A stretch of DNA of 7,344 bases from Sphingomonas sanxanigenens (GCA_003240855.1 QFNN01000132.1:1-7344); one strand, 5' to 3'. Positions 1 through 7,310 are shown, numbered from the stretch's first letter. Translations and numbers: made by a program. The notes: a model not told the origin generated them from the letters alone.

Positions 1-58
1 GCTCCCCCACCCGACCTTCCATCTAGGATATACTGGCTGGGAGGTCGGGTGGGGGAGC
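1..58. repeat. Near-perfect 20-bp inverted repeat (intergenic hairpin)
   Basis: The left arm (1-20) and right arm (39-58) are reverse complements over 20 bp, with one T/G wobble at position 18 against 41. They enclose an 18-base, relatively AT-rich loop (21-38). No T-rich run follows on either side, so it is not a textbook intrinsic terminator. It looks more like a dispersed intergenic palindrome or a bidirectional 3'-end hairpin lying between the dehydrogenase and an unseen gene to the left. It begins at base 1, so the arm may extend beyond the window. The inner arm word ACCCGACCTTCC (9-20) recurs at 110-121. Confidence 0.75.
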
Positions 59-80
59 GGGCCGGCGCCGTTCTCTATCG

Positions 81-116
81 CCAAAGAAGAAAATGCCGGG
101 TCCCGAACAACCCGAC
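81..116 (-). terminator. Probable intrinsic terminator of the glutamate dehydrogenase gene
   Basis: Read on the minus strand, starting 14 bases after the dehydrogenase stop codon, GTCGGGT (110-116) can pair with ACCCGGC (95-101). This gives a 7-bp stem, one pair being a G-T wobble, around an 8-base loop (102-109). It is followed at once by the T-rich tract ATTTTCTTCTTT (83-94). Stem, loop and T tract are in the right order and orientation to end the dehydrogenase transcript. The T tract is interrupted by C residues, so termination may be partial. Confidence 0.6.
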
Positions 117-130
117 CTTCCCCTGATAAC

Positions 131-3100
131 CTAGCGCGAAAGCAGGCTGCGCGCCTGACCCGCAATCTGTGCAAGCATCGCCGTGTTGGGCGCGGAGTTG
201 CTCCGCGCCCGAACGACGATGTCGTGGAAGGCGGAGACGCGCGGCTTCTGCGCAGCCAGCCAGTCGTCGACCGTCTTTTGCGGATCCTTGCCGCCGATGC
301 GGTCGAGGAAATCGAGCCGCATCTGCTGGAAGTCGCGCGCCAGCCCGGCGGCCAGCAGGCGTTCCCACGGATCGGTCGGCCGCAGCCTGAGCGCCGTCGT
401 CTGCGCCCAGTCGAGGCCCAGCGCCTCGCCCAGCGTCGTGAAGGCATTGGTCAGCACCGTTTCCGTGACGCCGCTGCGCGCGCCGAGCGCCGCCAGCCCG
501 ATCGCGCCGTCCATGTCGAACAGCCGCGCGATCCGCGCCGCAATATCCTCCGGCGCACCCGCTGCCGACAGCCGCTCGGCCAGCGCCTGCGCTGCGCGCT
601 TGCCTTCGTCATGGAGCAGTTCGCTCACCTTCGCGCCCAGCCGGCCGATGCCGGGGGCGAGCATGTCGACCATTTCGCCGGGCAGCTTGCCCGCCGGCAT
701 GGTGCGCAGCAGATCGGCCATCTGCGCGCGCAGCCCGGCCGCGATCAGCTCGAACAATGTCAGGCGACCCACCTCGGTCATGTCGGCGGCATCGATGTCC
801 GCCCACAGCCGGCCGATGTCGAACAGCCGCTCGGCGGTGACGAACATCGTCGCGATGTCGGCCAGCGATGCGCCTTCCTCCTCCGCCAGCTCGAACGGGT
901 CGATCAGCCCCATGCGATTGACGATGCGGTTGGCGACTTTGGTCGCGATGATTTCGCGGCGAAGTTGATGCTCGTCGATCGCCTTGCCGAAACTCTTGCG
1001 CATCTCGGGCGGGAAGGCGGCGTGCAGCTCGGGGCTGAGCGAGGGATCGCCTGCCAGTTCGCCATGTTCGATGGCATCCTGCAGGCCGAGCTTCGCGGTG
1101 GAGAGCAGCACGGCCAGTTCGGGCCGCGTCAGTCCGCGCGCTTCCTGCGCGCGGCGGAGCAGCTCGTCATTCGCCGCCAGCCCCTCGACGGCTCGGTCGA
1201 GCCGTCCTTCGGCCTCGAACGTCTCGATCAGGCGGACATAGGATGGCAACGCCGCAGCCCCGCCGGTCTCGGCGATCGACAGCGCCAGCGTCTGCAGGCG
1301 ATTATCCTCCAGCACGATCGCCGAGACGTCGTCCGTCATCCGCTCGAGCAGCGCATTGCGCTGGTCGAAGGGCAGGCGGCCTTCGTTCATCTCTCGGTTG
1401 AGCGCGATCTTGATGTTGACCTCATTGTCCGAGCAATCGACGCCTGCCGAATTGTCGATGAAGTCGGTGTTGATGCGGCCGCCCCGACCGGCGAACGCGA
1501 TGCGCCCCGCCTGGGTGACGCCCAGATTGGCGCCTTCGCCGATCGCGCGCGCGCGGATTTCCTCGCCATTGACGCGCAGCCGGTCATTGGCGGGATCGCC
1601 GACCTCGACATTGGCCTCGGACCGCGCCTTCACATAAGTGCCGATGCCGCCGAACCACAGCAGGTCGACCGGGCTTCTGAGGATCGCCGAGATCAGCTCG
1701 GCGGGTTCCAGCTCGTCGGCCTCGATATCGAGCAGTTCGCGAATGCGGGGCGAGAGCGGGATGCTCTTGGCGCTGCGCGGGAATACGCCGCCGCCCGCTG
1801 AGATCAGCGAGGCGTCATAATCGGCCCAGCTCGAACGCGGCAGATCGAACAGCCGCTTGCGTTCGTCCCAGCTCTTCGCCGGATCGGGATCGGGATCAAG
1901 GAAGATATGGCGATGGTCGAACGCCGCGACCAGCCTGATCGCCTTCGACAGCAGCATGCCATTGCCGAACACGTCGCCGGACATGTCGCCGCAGCCCGCA
2001 ACCTCGATCGGTTGGGTCTGCACATCAGTGCCCATTTCGGCGAAGTGGCGCTGGACGGAGATCCACGCGCCCTTGGCGGTGATCGCCATCGCCTTATGGT
2101 CGTAACCGTGGCTGCCGCCCGAGGCGAAGGCGTCGCCAAGCCAGAAGCCGCGTTCGAGCGCGATCGCGTTCGCGACGTCGGAGAAGGTCGCCGTGCCCTT
2201 GTCGGCGGCGACGACGAAATAGGGGTCGTCGCCATCGCGCGCGACCACCATTTCGGGGTGAACCACCTTGCCGCCGACGATATTATCGGTGACCGAAAGC
2301 AGCGCACGGATGAAGATCCGGTAGGATTCGGTCCCTTCGGCGATCCATGCGTCGCGGTTTGACGGATCGGGAAGCTGCTTCGGGAAGAAGCCGCCCTTGG
2401 CGCCCGTCGGCACGATCACCGCGTTCTTTACGCGCTGCGCCTTCATCAGGCCGAGAATCTCGGTGCGGAAATCGTCGCGCCGGTCGGACCAGCGCAGGCC
2501 GCCGCGCGCGACAGGGCCGGCGCGCAGATGGATGGCCTCGACGCGCGGGCTGTAAACGAAAATCTCGCGCCATGGCACGGGCGCCGGCAGGCCCGGCACG
2601 CGGGCGCTGTCGAACTTGAAGGCCAGCGCTTCCTGCGCGGCGGGCGAGAAGGCGTTGGTCCTGAGCGTCGCCGATACGACGCCGCGGATCAGGCGGAGGA
2701 TACGGTCGTCGTCGGCAGCCGCGACGGCCTCCAGGCCCTCCTCGATCGCGCGATTGGCGGCGTCGGCGGCGCTTTCGCCCTTGCCGGCGACGGCGGGGTC
2801 GTGGCGCGCATCGAACAACTGGATCAGCCCCTTCGCGACGCCCGGTGCGCGGCGCAGCGCATCGACGACGGTCGCAAGTCCGTAGGACAGGCCGGTCTGG
2901 CGCAGATAGCGGAACCAGGCGCGAAACAGCACCACCGCGCGCGGATCGAGTCCGGCCGAGACGATCAGCCGGTTGAAGGCGTCATTTTCCGACCGTCCCG
3001 AAAGCACGGCGGCGATCGCATTTTCGATCACCTCGGCGCGGGCGATCAGCGCCTCGGGCGGCTGGCCTTCGTCGAACTCAAGCGTGAAATCGTGAATATA

Positions 3101-4789
3101 GCCAAGCCGCCCGCCGTCGAGCGCCGTTGGGACTTCCTCGATCACGCGAAAGCCGAAATGCTCAAGCGCGGGCACCGCGTCGGAAAGCGGCACCGATCCG
3201 CCGCCATTATAGACTTTCAGGCGAAGCTGGCGCGCCGCTTCCGCACCGGTGCGATACAGCCGCGCATCGCGTTCGCTGGCGGCGGAAAGGCCCTGGAGGC
3301 GCAAAATGTCGCTCGCCGCCTCGATCGGGCTGACGGCGTTGCGATACTGGATCGGAAAGGCGTTGGCGTAACGCAGCGCAAGTCGCGCGGCGCGGCCCGG
3401 TTCGCCATGTTCGGCAAGCGCGCCTTCGACGGCGGGCGCCCAGCCGCGCATCATACCGACCAGCCGCGCGTCGAGCGCCGCCAGATCAGGCATCACGCCG
3501 CCGTCGCGCAGATCGAGCGTGAAGCGCATGAGTGCGAGATCGCCATCCTCCAGCGCGATCGTCCAGTTGATGATCGTCGCTTTCGCCGCTTCGGCGATCA
3601 TGTCGCCGATCTGCTTGCGGCGCGCGGTGCTCGTCTCGTCGCGCGGCAGCCAGACGAAGGCGAACAGGTGCCGGCCGAGCGAACTGCGCACGCCGACGAG
3701 CCTGGGGCGCGGCCGATCGGCGATCGACATCGAGGTGAGCGCGATTTCCTCAAGGCTCGCGGGGGTGAAGGCGATCAGCAGGTCGTGGGGCAGCGCGGTG
3801 AGCGCATGGCTCAGCGACTTGCCGGCATGGCCCGAGGGATCGAAGCCATATTTCTCCTGCAGCGCGTTGAGCCGGGCGCGTAGCACCGGCACCTTTTCGG
3901 GCGCCGCGTTGAGCGCGGAACTGGTCCACAAACCCGCATGCAGCGAGAGGTGCGCGATCTTCCCATTCTCGCGCTGCGGCACGATGATGACATCGAGCGG
4001 AACCTGGCGATGAACGGTCGAGACACGGTTCGATTTCACCAGCAGCGGCGCCTCGCCGCCTTCCTCGAACCAGGCGAAGGCGCGCTCGATCGTGCTTCTG
4101 GCCAGCAGCGGTTCGCCGTCCACGCGGGAAATGCCGAGCGCTTCGGTAGCCTGATTGTCACGGTCGCGCCGCTCATGCGCGAGCAGGGTCAGGTTGCGGT
4201 CGAGAAACCAGCGGAGCAGCGCAGCGCCTTCGCCGTCGGGGAGGCGGTCGGCATCTTCGCGCATCGCGGTCTGGAGCGGAGCCCAGTCGCTCACCGCCGC
4301 GCGCGTATGCGCCAGGTTGGCGGTCAGATCGTCGAGAAGCGCGCGGCGCTCCCGCGCGTCGGCGCGCTCGACTTCGAGATAGATGAAGGACTCGCGGCGC
4401 TCGCCTTCCGATGTGGCGGGGAGGACGGCGGTCAGGCCGCCATCCTCATCGCGGCGCACTGCGACGACGGGGTGGAGCAGGCGATCGATCGCCAGCCCGT
4501 GTGCGGCGACGGTGGCGGCGACTGAGTCGACGAGGAAGGGCATGTCGTCATTGATGATCGCGACGCGCATGAAGCGGCGCTCGCCCGCTACCGATTCGAG
4601 CTGGATCGCCGGCGCGCCTGCCTTGCGGCTGGCCGCCGCCGCCGCGACGAAGGCGCCGGCCGCAGCCCGATCCTCAGGGCCGAAGCCGTCAATCTCGCCC
4701 GGCAATGCGCCGGTGACGAGAGCGTCCTCAATGATGTTGGAAAGATCTTTGCCCGCGGTTTCGGGCCGGTTGCGCGTGGTCGACGCCAT
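131..4789 (-). CDS. gdhZ: NAD-specific glutamate dehydrogenase, large (about 180 kDa class)
   Basis: Catalyses oxidative deamination of L-glutamate with NAD+ to 2-oxoglutarate, ammonium and NADH in the cytoplasm. In bacteria this large family (Pfam Bac_GDH) is mainly catabolic. At 1552 residues it is slightly shorter than Pseudomonas GdhB or Caulobacter GdhZ (about 1600), but the layout is complete. An N-terminal ACT-like segment lies near residues 72-112 (NDDMPFLVDS at 80-89). The conserved GLWTS segment is near 287, and a further ACT-like stretch near 530-560. The catalytic core spans roughly 700-1190: RGGLRWSDR (762-770), the GAKGG motif with the presumed catalytic Lys798, the glycine-rich nucleotide-binding GCGDMSGDVFGNG (932-944), GEGANLG (1084-1090) and INTDFIDNSAGVDCSDNEV (1106-1124). 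A long helical C-terminal region follows. The ATG at 4789 is preceded by GGAG four bases upstream. No frameshift or missing motif was seen. The gene is monocistronic as far as visible. The symbol follows Caulobacter usage; gdhB is the Pseudomonas name. The family assignment is very secure. Confidence 0.97.
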   Translation of the reverse strand: MASTTRNRPETAGKDLSNIIEDALVTGALPGEIDGFGPEDRAAAGAFVAAAAASRKAGAPAIQLESVAGERRFMRVAIINDDMPFLVDSVAATVAAHGLAIDRLLHPVVAVRRDEDGGLTAVLPATSEGERRESFIYLEVERADARERRALLDDLTANLAHTRAAVSDWAPLQTAMREDADRLPDGEGAALLRWFLDRNLTLLAHERRDRDNQATEALGISRVDGEPLLARSTIERAFAWFEEGGEAPLLVKSNRVSTVHRQVPLDVIIVPQRENGKIAHLSLHAGLWTSSALNAAPEKVPVLRARLNALQEKYGFDPSGHAGKSLSHALTALPHDLLIAFTPASLEEIALTSMSIADRPRPRLVGVRSSLGRHLFAFVWLPRDETSTARRKQIGDMIAEAAKATIINWTIALEDGDLALMRFTLDLRDGGVMPDLAALDARLVGMMRGWAPAVEGALAEHGEPGRAARLALRYANAFPIQYRNAVSPIEAASDILRLQGLSAASERDARLYRTGAEAARQLRLKVYNGGGSVPLSDAVPALEHFGFRVIEEVPTALDGGRLGYIHDFTLEFDEGQPPEALIARAEVIENAIAAVLSGRSENDAFNRLIVSAGLDPRAVVLFRAWFRYLRQTGLSYGLATVVDALRRAPGVAKGLIQLFDARHDPAVAGKGESAADAANRAIEEGLEAVAAADDDRILRLIRGVVSATLRTNAFSPAAQEALAFKFDSARVPGLPAPVPWREIFVYSPRVEAIHLRAGPVARGGLRWSDRRDDFRTEILGLMKAQRVKNAVIVPTGAKGGFFPKQLPDPSNRDAWIAEGTESYRIFIRALLSVTDNIVGGKVVHPEMVVARDGDDPYFVVAADKGTATFSDVANAIALERGFWLGDAFASGGSHGYDHKAMAITAKGAWISVQRHFAEMGTDVQTQPIEVAGCGDMSGDVFGNGMLLSKAIRLVAAFDHRHIFLDPDPDPAKSWDERKRLFDLPRSSWADYDASLISAGGGVFPRSAKSIPLSPRIRELLDIEADELEPAELISAILRSPVDLLWFGGIGTYVKARSEANVEVGDPANDRLRVNGEEIRARAIGEGANLGVTQAGRIAFAGRGGRINTDFIDNSAGVDCSDNEVNIKIALNREMNEGRLPFDQRNALLERMTDDVSAIVLEDNRLQTLALSIAETGGAAALPSYVRLIETFEAEGRLDRAVEGLAANDELLRRAQEARGLTRPELAVLLSTAKLGLQDAIEHGELAGDPSLSPELHAAFPPEMRKSFGKAIDEHQLRREIIATKVANRIVNRMGLIDPFELAEEEGASLADIATMFVTAERLFDIGRLWADIDAADMTEVGRLTLFELIAAGLRAQMADLLRTMPAGKLPGEMVDMLAPGIGRLGAKVSELLHDEGKRAAQALAERLSAAGAPEDIAARIARLFDMDGAIGLAALGARSGVTETVLTNAFTTLGEALGLDWAQTTALRLRPTDPWERLLAAGLARDFQQMRLDFLDRIGGKDPQKTVDDWLAAQKPRVSAFHDIVVRARSNSAPNTAMLAQIAGQARSLLSR

Positions 4790-4844
4790 AAATCTCCGCC
4801 TGCGGTTGCGCGCCCCTTATCATGGGTGCGTCGCTTCTCCGGCC

Positions 4845-4873
4845 GCTATGCGCCTGGCGGTGATTTTGCTCAA
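4845..4873 (-). promoter_or_regulatory. Candidate sigma-70-type promoter of the glutamate dehydrogenase gene
   Basis: On the minus strand a -35-like TTGAGC (4868-4873) is followed after exactly 17 bases by a -10-like CATAGC (4845-4850). Initiation would fall near 4838, giving a leader of roughly 50 bases before the dehydrogenase ATG at 4789. The -35 box is good and the -10 box only fair, as is common in alphaproteobacteria. This is prediction from sequence alone. Confidence 0.4.
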
Positions 4874-4881
4874 GCCTTGTG

Positions 4882-4901
4882 GCGCGGTGGTGCAGCCGCG
4901 C
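4882..4901. other. Small GC-rich inverted repeat in the divergent intergenic region
   Basis: GCGCGG (4882-4887) and CCGCGC (4896-4901) form a perfect 6-bp dyad around an 8-base spacer. It sits just upstream of the candidate dehydrogenase -35 box and within the region in front of the methyltransferase gene. It could be an operator or an RNA hairpin, but a 6-bp GC dyad is easily met by chance in DNA this rich in G+C. No convincing methyltransferase promoter was found in this 159-bp gap. Confidence 0.2.
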
Positions 4902-4948
4902 TTCGCCTGGTGCATAAGGTGCGGCGTCAGTTTCGAGGCAGGGCGGCT

Positions 4949-5740
4949 ATGGGCGAAAACCAGATACGTTTCGAGGACGGCGCGACTTATGAGCGCTTGA
5001 TGGGCGTGTGGAGCAGGCTGGTCGGCGAGGCTTTTCTCGACTGGCTGGCGCCTGCTTCAGGGCTGAGCTGGATCGACATAGGCTGTGGCAACGGGGCTTT
5101 CACCGAACTGATCGTCGATCGGTGCGAGCCTGCCGCCGTGTTCGGCGTCGATCCGTCGGAGGGCCAGATCGCCTTCGCGCGATCGCGGCACAAGGCAGGG
5201 GTGGCGCGCTTCGAGCAGGGCGGCGCGCTCGCGCTGCCCGCAGGCGACGCCAGCTTCGACGCCGCCGTCATGGCGCTGGTCCTCTTCTTCGTCCCCGATC
5301 CGGCGGCGGGAGTCGCGGAGATGAAGCGCGTCGTGAAGCCGGGCGGCGGCATTTTCGCCTACATGTGGGACATATTGGAGCCTGGCGGTTTTCCCATGCG
5401 CCCGATGCAGGACGAACTGCGCGAAATGGCGTTCACTCCGATGCTGCCGCCACACGCGGAGGTCTCCACGCTCGCCGCGATGCAGGCGTTATGGGCCGAG
5501 GCGGGGCTGATCGGGATCAGGACGCGCCAGATCACCGTCCGGCGCAGCTTCGCCGATTTCGAGGATTTCTGGGCGACCGTGCTGATCGCGATCGGCATGG
5601 GCGAAAGCACGCGCGGCATGCGGGAAGAAGCGAAGGACGAACTCAAGGCCCGCCTTCAGGCGCGCATGACGCCCGATGCCGATGGCCGCATCACCTACAG
5701 CGCGCGCGCCAATGCGATCGCTGGCCGCGTGCCGGAATAG
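4949..5740 (+). CDS. Class I SAM-dependent methyltransferase
   Basis: A 263-residue protein with the Rossmann-like fold of class I methyltransferases (UbiE/Methyltransf_11-like), predicted cytoplasmic and lacking a signal peptide. Motif I, DIGCGNG, is at residues 43-49 and binds S-adenosylmethionine. The acidic residue after strand 2 is in VDPS (67-70). A post-motif segment, FDAAVMALVLFFVPDP, is at 103-118, and RVVKPGGG at 126-133. The N-terminal YERLMGVWSR and the C-terminal FEDFW segment resemble a conserved proteobacterial family of unassigned substrate. The ATG at 4949 was chosen because AGGG lies five bases upstream and the family N-terminus aligns there. An in-frame ATG at 4826 would add 41 arginine- and glycine-rich residues encoded across the divergent promoter region and is unlikely. 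The gene diverges from the dehydrogenase and converges on the PAS gene. The methyl acceptor cannot be deduced. Confidence 0.9.
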   Translation: MGENQIRFEDGATYERLMGVWSRLVGEAFLDWLAPASGLSWIDIGCGNGAFTELIVDRCEPAAVFGVDPSEGQIAFARSRHKAGVARFEQGGALALPAGDASFDAAVMALVLFFVPDPAAGVAEMKRVVKPGGGIFAYMWDILEPGGFPMRPMQDELREMAFTPMLPPHAEVSTLAAMQALWAEAGLIGIRTRQITVRRSFADFEDFWATVLIAIGMGESTRGMREEAKDELKARLQARMTPDADGRITYSARANAIAGRVPE

Positions 5741-5750
5741 CGCTTGTGGG

Positions 5751-7031
5751 TCAGCGCGCCGCGATCTTGAGCGCGCGATCGATGAGTTGCCGATCGTCCG
5801 TGATCGGCGCGACGACGGCGAGCGTGCCCGCGCTTTCGCGGCGCGCGACGAGCAGGACGAACTCCTCGTCACCTGTGTCGAGCGCGACAGTCGCCTTGGC
5901 GGGCAGGGCGCGCAGCTTGGCGCGGGCGGCTTCGGGCGCGGCCGGCTTGGGCGCCGGTGCGCGCAGGCGGCGCTCGGCCAGCACGATGCCCTTCACGCCA
6001 CCTTCGTGCTTCTCGATCAGCGTTACAAGGCCGCCGATGGGGATGCCGAGCCGGTTCGCGTGCGACAGGACCGCCGCATATTCGGTGAGGCGCGTCTTGT
6101 CGTAATTGACGCCGAAAACGAGCTTCACGATCGGCGTCATCGGTGCGCGGACCTGCGCCGTCAGCCCGGCATCCTCGAGGATCTCGGCATAGTCGTCAGG
6201 CAGCGCGGCGGCGGCGATCGCGAAATCATGCGCGCGGCCGAGCGCAGCGTAAAGCGCCGCGCGGCTGCGTCCTTCGCTCTGGCGGACGGCTTCGGCGCTA
6301 TCGCGCGCGGCGGCCAGCCAGTCGTGGAGGCCAGCGTCGGCGTCGAGCGCGATCGGTTCCTCCTCAGCTTCATAATCGATCGGTTCGCCGATCATCGGTT
6401 CCGAATTGGGGCCATCCGCCCAGGCCGATACGCCGCCCTGCGCGATCTGTCGCGGCGCGTCGCGCAGCGCCTGGCCGACCTCGAGGACAAGCTCTTCGGC
6501 TGCATTGTCCTCGACGACTTCCTTCCAGTTGATGACGCCGTAGATGAAATCGATCGAATCATCGTCCGACGAGAAGGGCATCAGGATGCCGCGATACATG
6601 GTGTTGCGGCCGCGGCTGTTGACGAACTCGGCCTCGAAGCCGATCGGCGCGCGATTGGCGATGATCTGCAGATAATGGTCGGTCAGGCGCGACAGCAGCG
6701 ATCGGCTCGGCACGTCGGCGATTGCCTTGATCTCCTGCGCCAGCCCGCATTCCTCGCGCAGGTCGCGGCCAAGCCAGGCGATGCCGGGGTTCTCGATCCC
6801 GCCGGTGAAATCGAGCAATACGCTGTGCGAACCGAAATCCTGGATGCTCGCCGGCTCCAGATCCTCGATCGAGGGATAGGCGCGGCCGGCAAGCAGCGAC
6901 ACCCAGTAATTATAGGCGCGCACGTGCATGCGGCGCTCATCGGTGCCGATGGCGGGCGGCGCCTCGACGGCGGCGTCGTCGAACGCGGCGTCATCGCGCT
7001 CGTCCCGATCGAATCCCCGCAACGAATCCAT
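5751..7031 (-). CDS. PAS-domain protein (PAS_5-like) with uncharacterised C-terminal region
   Basis: A 426-residue predicted soluble protein. Residues about 36-175 resemble the alphaproteobacterial PAS_5 domain (PF07310): RAYNYWVSLLAGRAYPS at 38-54, then an acidic/aromatic core, WLGRDL near 86-91, and a closing strand FIYGVINWK (162-170). An acidic linker rich in E and D (about 211-233) follows. The second half (about 234-355) contains a conserved-looking block, KLVFGVNYDKTRLTEYAAVL (303-322), and GGVKGIVLAERRL (344-356). An Ala/Pro-rich linker (357-372) and a short terminal domain (about 373-426) complete it. No histidine kinase, GGDEF, EAL or DNA-binding domain is visible, so it may be a stand-alone sensor or adaptor. 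The ATG at 7031 is preferred, with GGGGG five bases upstream. A 44-residue upstream extension to 7163 reads as non-coding low-complexity sequence. Its stop lies 10 bp from that of the convergent methyltransferase. The function is unknown. Confidence 0.85.
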   Translation of the reverse strand: MDSLRGFDRDERDDAAFDDAAVEAPPAIGTDERRMHVRAYNYWVSLLAGRAYPSIEDLEPASIQDFGSHSVLLDFTGGIENPGIAWLGRDLREECGLAQEIKAIADVPSRSLLSRLTDHYLQIIANRAPIGFEAEFVNSRGRNTMYRGILMPFSSDDDSIDFIYGVINWKEVVEDNAAEELVLEVGQALRDAPRQIAQGGVSAWADGPNSEPMIGEPIDYEAEEEPIALDADAGLHDWLAAARDSAEAVRQSEGRSRAALYAALGRAHDFAIAAAALPDDYAEILEDAGLTAQVRAPMTPIVKLVFGVNYDKTRLTEYAAVLSHANRLGIPIGGLVTLIEKHEGGVKGIVLAERRLRAPAPKPAAPEAARAKLRALPAKATVALDTGDEEFVLLVARRESAGTLAVVAPITDDRQLIDRALKIAAR

Positions 7032-7035
7032 CTCT

Positions 7036-7061
7036 ACCCCCGGCAAATGCTTCTTGGAGGT
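7036..7061 (-). promoter_or_regulatory. Possible ribosome-site-masking hairpin in the PAS gene leader
   Basis: In the minus-strand transcript, ACCUCC (7056-7061) can pair with GGGGGU (7036-7041), which is the only Shine-Dalgarno-like sequence in front of the PAS gene ATG. Six pairs form, one of them U-G, around a 14-base loop. If real, it would lower translation until opened. The stem is short, and no start-site data show that the transcript includes it. Confidence 0.2.
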
Positions 7062-7130
7062 GATTGTGCACGGGCATGGTAAACGAAGCGTGAAATATTC
7101 GGGCCGCGTCGGGGCAGGCGCGCAAGACCG

Positions 7131-7158
7131 CTTGCCAGCCCGCGCCGGCGCTGATAAG
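7131..7158 (+). promoter_or_regulatory. Weak candidate promoter of tRNA-Thr
   Basis: CTTGCC (7131-7136) resembles an alphaproteobacterial -35 box and TGATAAG (7152-7158) a -10 box, placed about 20 bases before the mature tRNA 5' end at 7177. The spacing of about 15 bases is shorter than ideal. The AT-richer TGATAAG is the only such stretch close to the tRNA. Prediction only. Confidence 0.3.
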
Positions 7159-7176
7159 CGCACCCCCCGCCGGCAA

Positions 7177-7252
7177 GCCGCCTTAGCTCAGCTGGTAGAG
7201 CATCGCATTCGTAATGCGAGGGTCACAGGTTCGAGTCCTGTAGGCGGCACCA
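7177..7252 (+). tRNA. tRNA-Thr, anticodon CGT
   Basis: A complete 76-base cloverleaf. The acceptor stem GCCGCCT (7177-7183) pairs with AGGCGGC (7242-7248). The D stem is GCTC/GAGC (7186-7189 with 7198-7201). The anticodon stem TCGCA/TGCGA (7203-7207 with 7215-7219) encloses the loop TTCGTAA with anticodon CGT at 7210-7212. The variable loop has five bases. The T stem ACAGG/CCTGT (7225-7229 with 7237-7241) carries the loop TTCGAGT. Discriminator A is at 7249 and CCA is encoded at 7250-7252. CGT reads the threonine codon ACG, which is common in GC-rich genomes. There is no integrase gene or repeated tRNA 3' end nearby in the window, so no sign of an integrated element. Confidence 0.97.
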
Positions 7253-7279
7253 TTTCGGTCCAAAAGCCCGAGTCCCTAG

Positions 7280-7310
7280 CACCGCCGCCTCTACGCCAGA
7301 GACGGCGGTG
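7280..7310. other. Strong stem-loop downstream of tRNA-Thr
   Basis: CACCGCCG (7280-7287) pairs with CGGCGGTG (7303-7310). After one C/A mismatch the stem continues as CTCT/AGAG (7289-7292 with 7298-7301) around a 5-base loop. This gives 12 pairs in all, starting 28 bases after the tRNA. No T run follows on the plus strand. On the minus strand a GGGCTTTT lies about 11 bases beyond the stem, too far for a classic terminator. It may act in tRNA 3'-end formation or termination. The rest of 7253-7344 holds no gene I can support. Confidence 0.4.

Noticed and set aside
224..1801. 525-residue open frame on the plus strand opposite the dehydrogenase gene
   Set aside because: It lies codon-on-codon against the dehydrogenase, where its stop codons would need rare TTA, CTA or TCA codons in the sense gene. 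The translation is rich in R, Q, H and D and shows no domain. It is a GC-driven shadow.
2528..3883. 451-residue open frame on the plus strand opposite the dehydrogenase gene
   Set aside because: Same codon-on-codon register as the 224-1801 frame, no recognisable domain, and the sense strand has all expected dehydrogenase motifs.
4826..4948. 41-residue N-terminal extension of the methyltransferase from an upstream ATG
   Set aside because: It runs across the candidate dehydrogenase promoter, is rich in Arg and Gly, and the ATG at 4949 has a better-placed ribosome site and matches the family start.
5008..6105. 365-residue open frame overlapping the methyltransferase on the same strand
   Set aside because: The product is an arginine-rich low-complexity translation typical of an out-of-frame read of GC-rich coding DNA, and the methyltransferase frame carries clear SAM-binding motifs.
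7011..7028. Two GAATC sites (7011-7015 and 7024-7028) at the start of the PAS gene, possible CcrM methylation sites
   Set aside because: GANTC sites near a start can matter in Alphaproteobacteria, but these two are within the first codons and there is no promoter context to support control by methylation.
5676..7082. 468-residue open frame on the plus strand opposite the PAS gene
   Set aside because: It is in the codon-on-codon antisense register of the PAS gene and starts inside the methyltransferase gene. The minus-strand protein has the recognisable PAS features.
7070..7085. TTTACC on the minus strand, resembling half of a CtrA box
   Set aside because: The second half-site at the right spacing is absent and the match to TTAACC is imperfect.
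7032..7163. 44-residue N-terminal extension of the PAS protein
   Set aside because: The extension is low-complexity and unlike the rest of the protein, and it would fill nearly all of the spacer before the tRNA.
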